Shown here piece by piece: positions 58,191 to 64,000 of a DNA stretch of 64,000 nucleotides; within the stretch, counting starts at the first letter, position 1, and each line of letters starts with the position of its first letter. The notes beneath the pieces are model-generated. The model was not told the origin of the DNA. It was given only the letters and a program-made list of their open reading frames with translations, and ran no database searches. Origin of the DNA: Arthrobacter sp. PGP41 (GTDB lineage: Bacteria; Actinomycetota; Actinomycetes; Actinomycetales; Micrococcaceae). The position numbers were made by a program, and so were the translations under genes. The stretch is taken from positions 3,410,001-3,474,000 of the forward strand of contig NZ_CP026514.1 in NCBI RefSeq assembly GCF_002953935.1, written 5' to 3'.

Positions 58191-58474
58191 TGGATTCTCC
58201 TTGGACAGGGGCCTGATGCCGGCCCGGCTCGGCCGGCAGGTAGGCACAGCGCCAGCTTGGCCCGACGGCGTGGGGCTGTCAAGGCGTAGCGGAAAGCTCC
58301 CCTCATGGTCCGTCCGGCGCTCCGATAATGCCCTTTTTGAGCCCCCGGAACGGCGTTTTTGGAGCATTCAATGGGGGTTCCCGGGGAAGCATGCACGCAC
58401 CCCTTTTATTTCTCCATCCGCTTTTCTTAACGCTCGATTTTAGTAAGGTAAGGCTGTACTAATAAGATCGTCGG

Positions 58475-61000
58475 ATGACCACGCAGCTTGATTTCGCGCG
58501 GGTTTCTTTCGCTGCCGATCTTGCGCGCTACGGAAACCGGCCTGCCATCCTCGCCGACGGGCTGACGCTGACCTACCGGGAGCTCGCCGACCGCGTCGAC
58601 AGTTTTTCCCGGAAGCTGGGCGCCGAACGGCGCCTTATCGCCCTTGCGGCGTCCAACGACGTCGAATCGCTGGTGGCGTACCTCGCCGCCCTCGCGTCCG
58701 GTCACCCGCTGATCCTCCTCCCGGAGGACAAGCCGGCGGCCCTCGAATCCCTCGTGGCGGCCTACGACCCCGACGTTGTGGTCCGCTCCGCGAATGGCGA
58801 GTGCGTCCTCGACGAACGCCGGCCCGGTACCCGGCACACCCTGCATCCGGACCTTGCCCTCCTCCTCAGCACGTCCGGCTCCACGGGCTCCCCCAAACTG
58901 GTCCGCCTGTCCCACGCCAACCTGCAGGCCAACGCCGAGTCCATCGCAACCTATCTTCGGATCACGCCCGGGGACCGGGCCGCCACCACCTTGCCGATGT
59001 CCTACTGCTACGGCCTCTCGGTCATCAACAGCCACCTGCTGCGCGGCGCGGGCCTGGTCCTGACCGGACTGTCAGTGGTGGATCCGTGTTTCTGGGAGCT
59101 GTTCCGGCGGGAAGCTGCCACGGCGTTCGCCGGCGTTCCCTACACCTTTGAGCTGCTGGAGCGCGTGGGCTTCGCGGACATGGACCTGCCCAGCCTGCGC
59201 TACGTCACCCAGGCCGGCGGCCGGCTCGCCCCGGAATCCGTCCGGCACTACGCGGAGCTGGGCCAACGGCAGGGCTGGGAACTCTTCGTCATGTACGGCC
59301 AGACCGAGGCCACAGCCCGGATGGCGTACCTGCCGCCGGACCTTGCCGCCGCCCATCCCGGCGCCATCGGCGTGCCAGTTCCCGGCGGCGACTTCCGGAT
59401 TGAACCCGTGGCCGGCCTCGAGGACGGCGAACTGGTGTACACCGGGCCCAATGTCATGCTGGGGTATGCCGAGACCCCGGAGGACCTGGCACAGGGCCGC
59501 ACCGTCACCGAGCTCCGTACCGGCGACCTCGCGGTGAAGAACGCCGCGGGCCTCTACGAGGTGCGCGGGCGGCGCAGCCGGTTCGTCAAGATCGTGGGAC
59601 TGCGTGTGGACCTGGGCCAGGTGGAACGCCTTCTGGCGGACCTCGGCGTGCACGCTGCCAGCGCGGGAACGGACCAGGGGCTCGTCGTCGCCGTCGAGGG
59701 AACCCATGACACCCGGCTGCTGACCAAAGTCCTCGCCCAGGGCCTCGGCCTGCCACGCGCCGCCGTCGAAATCCATGCCGTGGCGGAACTTCCCCGCCTG
59801 GCCACCGGCAAAGTGGACTACCCGGCCGTGGCGGCGCTCTCGGAAACTGCCCCGGCCCCGGCCGAACGTGCTCCGCAAGGAGAGCGCGGCAACTCGGCCG
59901 GGCCGGACACCGTCCGGCGCATCTACGAGGACACGCTGGAGCAGACGGACATCGCGGACACGGACACGTTCGTCTCGCTCGGCGGCGACTCCCTGTCCTT
60001 CGTGGCGGCCTCGGTCCGGCTCGAGCAGGCGCTGGGCCACCTGCCCCCGGACTGGCATGTCACACCGGTCCGCGACCTTGAGCCGCGCCGGCCAGGCCGG
60101 CCCGCCCGGACCCGGCTCGCACGGCTCTTTGCCCCCACGGACACCAGCCTGGTCCTCCGGGCCGTGGGAATCTTCCTGATCGCCGGCACGCACATCGGCC
60201 TGTTCAACTGGCAGGGCATGGCCCACGTGCTGATTGCCGCGGCCGGGTTCAACTTCGCACGCTTCCAGCTCTCCGGCGAAAGGCTTCCCCGCCTGCGCCG
60301 GCAGCTCACCAGCGTGGCCCGGATCGCCGTGCCCAGCATGGTGTTCATCGCCTTCGCCTACCTGGTCACAGACCACTACGGCCTCGTCAACATCGTGCTC
60401 CTGAACTCCATGCTGGGAGACGAGCAGATCACCACGCAGTGGCATTTCTGGTTCATCGAGGTGATCGTCTACATCCTGCTGGCCATGACGGCCCTGCTCT
60501 CCATCCCGTGGCTGCACCGGGCGGAACGCCGGTTCCCGTTCATTTTCCCGCTCATCATGTTCGGCGGCGGGCTGCTGACACGCTATGAAATCGTGGAGCC
60601 GGGTGTGCCTTACACCGTTCCGGCCCTCTGGCTCTTCGCGCTCGGATGGGCGGTGGCCAGGTCCCGCAACCTCGCCCAGCGCTGCACTGTCTCCGCCCTG
60701 GCCGTCCTCACGGTTCCGGGGTTCTTCGAGGATGCCAACCGCGACGCCACGGTGATTGCCGGCATCCTGCTGCTTGCCTGGCTGCCCGCCCTCCCCATGC
60801 CGCGGGCCCTGGGCCGCGTGACGGTCCTGCTGGCCAGCGCCTCCATGCACATCTACCTCGTCCATTGGCTCGTCTACCCGCCGCTGGCCGGCCTGGGCCT
60901 TCCGCTCGCACTGGCCGCCTCCCTGGCGGCAGGCGTGGCCTACTGGGCTTTGTGCAACAGGGTTGCCGGGGCCGCCCACCGTTTGCGCGCCCGGAAGTAA
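58475..61000 (+). CDS. NRPS-like fusion: adenylation domain, carrier domain and membrane acyltransferase
   Basis: The product is 841 aa. Residues 1-450 are an ANL adenylation domain: LLLSTSGSTGSPKL (A3), MYGQTEATARM (A5), YEVRGRRSRFVKIVGLRV (A8) and LPRLATGKVDY with the A10 lysine. Residues 480-550 are a peptidyl carrier domain; GGDSLSF holds the phosphopantetheine Ser. Residues 560-841 have about nine membrane helices with the acyltransferase-3 pattern (FLIAGTHIGLFNWQG, WHFWFIEVIVYI, YLVHWLVYPP). It would activate a small acid, load it on the carrier and transfer it to an acceptor at the membrane. ATG with a weak RBS. No PPTase nearby. Confidence 0.85.
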   Translation: MTTQLDFARVSFAADLARYGNRPAILADGLTLTYRELADRVDSFSRKLGAERRLIALAASNDVESLVAYLAALASGHPLILLPEDKPAALESLVAAYDPDVVVRSANGECVLDERRPGTRHTLHPDLALLLSTSGSTGSPKLVRLSHANLQANAESIATYLRITPGDRAATTLPMSYCYGLSVINSHLLRGAGLVLTGLSVVDPCFWELFRREAATAFAGVPYTFELLERVGFADMDLPSLRYVTQAGGRLAPESVRHYAELGQRQGWELFVMYGQTEATARMAYLPPDLAAAHPGAIGVPVPGGDFRIEPVAGLEDGELVYTGPNVMLGYAETPEDLAQGRTVTELRTGDLAVKNAAGLYEVRGRRSRFVKIVGLRVDLGQVERLLADLGVHAASAGTDQGLVVAVEGTHDTRLLTKVLAQGLGLPRAAVEIHAVAELPRLATGKVDYPAVAALSETAPAPAERAPQGERGNSAGPDTVRRIYEDTLEQTDIADTDTFVSLGGDSLSFVAASVRLEQALGHLPPDWHVTPVRDLEPRRPGRPARTRLARLFAPTDTSLVLRAVGIFLIAGTHIGLFNWQGMAHVLIAAAGFNFARFQLSGERLPRLRRQLTSVARIAVPSMVFIAFAYLVTDHYGLVNIVLLNSMLGDEQITTQWHFWFIEVIVYILLAMTALLSIPWLHRAERRFPFIFPLIMFGGGLLTRYEIVEPGVPYTVPALWLFALGWAVARSRNLAQRCTVSALAVLTVPGFFEDANRDATVIAGILLLAWLPALPMPRALGRVTVLLASASMHIYLVHWLVYPPLAGLGLPLALAASLAAGVAYWALCNRVAGAAHRLRARK

Positions 61001-61166
61001 GCGGACGACGGCGGCCCTCCTCCGCCGCCGTCCGTCACCTTGTGCCATCCGCACCATGAGCGGCTCTGGACACGGATGTATCCATTGACACTAATCATGC
61101 TTACTATTGTCTGGCGCTGGCTGCCCGCTGGGGGCAGGCCAACCAGCGCCGTACGTGGAGGTTTTT
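61001..61166. promoter_or_regulatory. Intergenic leader before the Asp/Ala-rich protein gene
   Basis: TTGACA at 61085-61090 may be a -35 box, followed by AT-rich DNA (TAATCATGCTTACTATTG) with a GCTTAC half-site. A correctly spaced -10 box is not clear. Confidence 0.3.
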
Positions 61167-61916
61167 GTGAGCATGGAAGAAATGCGTCCCCTGACCGACG
61201 ACGAATTGACGGCGGAACAGGCAACGGCCTTGCCGGACAAAGAAGTTGCCTCTGTCCTTGACCTGAATGCGGACCTTGATCTTGGCATCGATGCGGCGGC
61301 ACCCATCGATCTCGCCGTGGCCGCCAACGCCAACGTGGCCGCGCCGATTGACGCCGCGGCCTCCGCCAACATCCTCTCCTTCGGCTCCGAGGCGCAGGCC
61401 CTGGCGGACCAGGGCGTCATCATCGAGCAGGGCATCGTAGCCGACGCGAACGCCGCATCCACCCAGGACAGCACCATCGACCAGTCTGACGACACCGTTG
61501 GCGATGGCACGGTGGAGGACGGCGCGGCGGGCACCGGGACCGAGCCCGGAACCACCGCGGGAACGGTCGACGGCGGCGGCCTCCTTCCCGACGGCACGCT
61601 CCCCGACGGAAGCCTGCCGGACGGAAGCCTGCCGGACGTCGGCGCGCTGCCCGTGGATCCGGCTGCCGCACTCGACGGCGACCTGCTCAACGTCAACGTG
61701 GACCTTGCGGCCGACGCGGATATCGCAGCTCCGATCAACGGTGCCGTGGCCGCCAACGCCAACGTGGCTGCCCCTATCGACGCCGCGGTGGCCGCAAACA
61801 TCGGCTCCATCGACAGCCAGGCATACGCCGTGGCCGAACAGGATGCCATCATCTCCCAACACATCGAGGGCGAAGCCAACGCCACTGCCGACCAGCAGTC
61901 CGACCTCCGGCAGTAA
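61167..61916 (+). CDS. Asp/Ala-rich repeat protein, likely partner or substrate of the following protease
   Basis: 249 aa from the GTG at 61167 (GGAGG 5 nt upstream); an ATG at 61173 is possible. Two copies of a repeat, roughly LDLNADLDLGIDAAAPIDLA-VAANANVAAPIDAA, occur at 30-70 and 170-210, each followed by an AxAxxDQ...IIxQ segment. Between them is an acidic Gly/Thr-rich linker and LPDGSLPDGSLPD repeats. No signal peptide, no Cys and no membrane helix. This could be a self-assembling, structural or precursor protein. The next gene (7 bp away) encodes a PqqD-like domain fused to an M50-like protease, so a modified or exported peptide is a reasonable guess. The family has no known function. 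Confidence 0.75.
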   Translation: MSMEEMRPLTDDELTAEQATALPDKEVASVLDLNADLDLGIDAAAPIDLAVAANANVAAPIDAAASANILSFGSEAQALADQGVIIEQGIVADANAASTQDSTIDQSDDTVGDGTVEDGAAGTGTEPGTTAGTVDGGGLLPDGTLPDGSLPDGSLPDVGALPVDPAAALDGDLLNVNVDLAADADIAAPINGAVAANANVAAPIDAAVAANIGSIDSQAYAVAEQDAIISQHIEGEANATADQQSDLRQ

Positions 61917-61922
61917 GCACCC

Positions 61923-64000
61923 ATGACCCACGCAAGCGGCGGGCCGGCCTCGAAGGCGGGCCCGCCGTCGTCCGCTGCCATCACCGAACACCCGCCGCAG
62001 GTGCCCGCCCGGGCTGACGGCGTGCAGCTCATCGGGCCTTCCGAGGGATCCGGTTACCGGGAGCCGCCGTCGCTGGTCCGCCGCGCCGACGGCCAGACCC
62101 TCCAACTGACGCCGCTGCTGTTCGCAGTGCTGGAGGCAGTGGACGGGACACGGACCATGGAGGAGGTGGCCCGGCACGCCAGCGAGACGTCCGGAAGGCT
62201 GATCAGCGCGGACAACGTCCGGACATTGATGGACTCACAGCTGCTGCCGCTGGGCCTGCTGCGGCTTGCGGACGGATCCCAGCCCGAGGTAAAGAAAGCA
62301 GACCCGCTCCTGGGCATGCGTTTCCGCTACACAGTGACCGATCCGGAACGCACCCGCAAAATCACGTCCCCGTTCACGGTTCTGTTCAACCCGCTGATCG
62401 TGGTGGCCGTGACGGCAGCGTTCCTGGCGGCCTGCTGGTGGGTGCTGATGGTTAAGGGACTTGGCGCGGCCACCCATGAGGCATTCGAAAAGCCTGTCCT
62501 GCTCCTGCTGATCTTTGCCGTCACCATCCTGTCCGCGGGGTTCCACGAATTCGGGCACGCCGCCGCTGCCCGGAGGGGCGGGGCCACGCCCGGCGCCATG
62601 GGTGCAGGCCTGTACCTCATCTGGCCGGCGTTCTTCACGGACGTCACGGATTCCTACCGCCTGGGCCGGGGCGGCCGCATCATCACGGACCTTGGCGGCC
62701 TCTACTTCAACGCCATCGTTGCGGTGGCGATCATGGGCCTGTGGTGGGCTACAGGCCTGGACGCACTGCTCCTGGTGGTGGTCACGCAGATCCTGCAGAT
62801 GGTCCGGCAGCTGCTGCCCCTGGTGCGGTTCGACGGCTACCACATCCTGGCCGACACCACCGGCGTCCCGGACCTGTTCCAGCGCATCAAGCCCACTCTG
62901 TTGGGGCTTCTTCCGTGGCACTGGGGCCGGCCGGAGAACAAGGTCCTGAAGCCGTGGGCCCGGGCCGTGGTGACGTTGTGGGTCCTGGTGACTGTGCCGT
63001 TGCTGCTGTTCAGCCTGGCCATGATGGTGCTCGCCCTGCCCAGGCTGTTGGCCACCGCATGGGACAGCGCCGCGAAGCAACAGGAACTGCTCACCGACAG
63101 TCTCGCTGCCGGCGACCCGGCCGGCGCCGCCGTGCGCATCCTGGCGATCGTCGCCGTTGCCCTGCCAATGCTCGGCATGCTCTACATCCTGCTCCGGCTC
63201 CTGCGGCAACTGACCGTCGGCGCCTGGCAGAAAACCCGCGGCAGGCTGGTTCAGCGGTCATTGGCGATGGGTGCCGTGGCGGCCCTGCTGGCCGGGCTCG
63301 CCTGGGCATGGTGGCCCGACGGCGGGACGTACCGTCCCGTGCAGCCGTACGAACGCGGCATGCTGGCTGATGCTACGACGTCGATCCTGCCGGTTTCGGG
63401 CACCGCCCTGCAGGAAGGCGGCAGCGGACGCACCGTCGCCTTATGGCCCGAAGGCGCGGCCAGGCCCACCCGGGAGAACCCGCAGCTGAGCATGGTGCTG
63501 GTGCCCGTGGAAGGTGCGCCCGGCACCGTGCCCGCCCCGGCGGGCGGATCGTCCTCCGCCCCGGCCCCGTCCTGGGTGTTCCCGTTCGACCGGCCCGACG
63601 CCCCCGAGGAGGACGGCAACCAGGCCCTGGCCGTCAACACCACCGACGGGTCCGTGACCTACAGCGTCGCCTTCGCGCTGGTCTGGGCCGAGGACGGCGA
63701 ACCCGTTGATACCCGGAACGAGGCCTATGCCTTTGCCAGCTGCAGCGGGTGCGCGGCCGTGGCCGTGGGCTTCCAGGTGGTCCTCATCGTGGGGCAGACG
63801 GACGTGATTGTTCCCGAAAACCTGTCCGCGGCAGCCAATTACAACTGCTTCGAGTGCCTTACCTACGCACTGGCCAGCCAGCTCGTCCTTACCCTGGACG
63901 GTCCGCTGAGCGAAGCGGGCATGGCCTCCCTGCAGGCTCTGTGGGCCGAGATTGCCGAGTACGGCCGGAATATCCAGAACGTGCCGCTTTCCGAAATCCA
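61923..64000 (+). CDS. PqqD-like domain fused to M50-type membrane metalloprotease, C-terminus cut off
   Basis: The ATG at 61923 opens a frame still open at the window end (over 690 aa). Residues 50-120 look like a PqqD/RRE-type winged helix (LQLTPLLFAVLEAVDGTRTM, VRTLMDSQLLPLGLL), which binds precursor peptides in RiPP systems. A membrane helix leads to H208-E209-F-G-H212, the zinc site; LVRFDGYHILADTT supplies the distal Asp of the M50 site-2-protease type. Further helices and a large outer domain follow, with CSGC and NCFEC Cys pairs. Likely cleaves or exports the preceding repeat protein (inference). Confidence 0.82.
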   Translation, partial: MTHASGGPASKAGPPSSAAITEHPPQVPARADGVQLIGPSEGSGYREPPSLVRRADGQTLQLTPLLFAVLEAVDGTRTMEEVARHASETSGRLISADNVRTLMDSQLLPLGLLRLADGSQPEVKKADPLLGMRFRYTVTDPERTRKITSPFTVLFNPLIVVAVTAAFLAACWWVLMVKGLGAATHEAFEKPVLLLLIFAVTILSAGFHEFGHAAAARRGGATPGAMGAGLYLIWPAFFTDVTDSYRLGRGGRIITDLGGLYFNAIVAVAIMGLWWATGLDALLLVVVTQILQMVRQLLPLVRFDGYHILADTTGVPDLFQRIKPTLLGLLPWHWGRPENKVLKPWARAVVTLWVLVTVPLLLFSLAMMVLALPRLLATAWDSAAKQQELLTDSLAAGDPAGAAVRILAIVAVALPMLGMLYILLRLLRQLTVGAWQKTRGRLVQRSLAMGAVAALLAGLAWAWWPDGGTYRPVQPYERGMLADATTSILPVSGTALQEGGSGRTVALWPEGAARPTRENPQLSMVLVPVEGAPGTVPAPAGGSSSAPAPSWVFPFDRPDAPEEDGNQALAVNTTDGSVTYSVAFALVWAEDGEPVDTRNEAYAFASCSGCAAVAVGFQVVLIVGQTDVIVPENLSAAANYNCFECLTYALASQLVLTLDGPLSEAGMASLQALWAEIAEYGRNIQNVPLSEI

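Noticed and set aside
59072..61057. 661-aa open frame on the minus strand
   Set aside because: Shadow of the adenylation-carrier-acyltransferase gene; Gly/Arg/Glu-rich with no domain.

Overview
The window is about 64 kb of high-GC DNA, densely packed with genes. The gene content points to a soil actinobacterium of the Micrococcaceae (Arthrobacter or Pseudarthrobacter type): LctP permeases with GlcD-type oxidases, a PRC-barrel/DUF2382 protein, ANTAR proteins, GntR-FCD regulators, a DUF305 copper locus and an NRPS-like acyltransferase. That assignment rests on gene content and GC bias; there is no rRNA or tRNA gene in the window to confirm it.

Region 1 (0.7-11.7 kb) is the most unusual part. 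A divergent sigma-54 gene (rpoN-like, 1907-3184) carries a CxxC...CxxC zinc-ribbon-like insertion after region I. A textbook -24/-12 promoter (3297-3313) follows, with GCGAACC direct repeats upstream. It precedes seven tightly packed genes (3386-10303): two paralogous acidic/glycine-zipper proteins, an HExxH protein, a 521-aa unknown, a PLP enzyme, an amidohydrolase and a small unknown. A convergent sigma-54 activator with intact Walker A and GAFTGA motifs (10261-11655) closes the cassette. Sigma factor, promoter, target operon and activator therefore sit together, in a phylum where sigma-54 is generally considered absent or very rare. I consider this the candidate undescribed system. Behind the activator lies a non-coding stretch with two hairpins whose loops are perfectly complementary over 9 nt.

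Region 2 (12.2-20.3 kb) holds an alpha/beta hydrolase and lipid-kinase pair, a small membrane protein, and a 1333-aa secreted enzyme. That enzyme joins GH16, metallophosphoesterase and three 780-bp tandem Ig-like/CBM96-like units. It lies between 238-bp direct repeats, and the left repeat is followed by a 40-bp scrap of the 3' end of the gene beyond the right repeat. This is a duplication or insertion scar. An antitoxin remnant lies beside it.

Region 3 (20.3-31.6 kb) is a lactate/2-hydroxy-acid module. It has two LctP permeases, a fused FAD/4Fe-4S oxidoreductase, a GlcD-type oxidase, two GntR-FCD regulators, two operator regions and malate synthase.

Region 4 (31.7-42.4 kb) holds stress and small genes: PRC/DUF2382, flavoprotein, cupin, YCII-like, an ArsR/MFS pair with a palindromic operator, CsbD, a GCS2-type ligase, a split ANTAR gene, GlsB, NhaA and PAS-ANTAR. 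Region 5 (42.5-46.4 kb) is a copper locus behind a CsoR-type operator (HMA protein, CPH-type P1B ATPase, His-rich DUF6153-like protein, DUF305 lipoprotein). Region 6 (46.4-58.2 kb) has an FAD monooxygenase bracketed by 32-bp-period repeats, LMW-PTP, LCP protein, PhoD, decayed PadR/HAAS genes, histidine phosphatase with NAD(P)HX dehydratase, Hsp20, an S9 peptidase and an SRPBCC protein. Region 7 (58.4-64 kb) has an adenylation-carrier-acyltransferase fusion and a repeat protein next to a PqqD/M50-like membrane protease that runs off the window. Several intergenic inverted repeats sit between convergent genes and look like bidirectional terminators.
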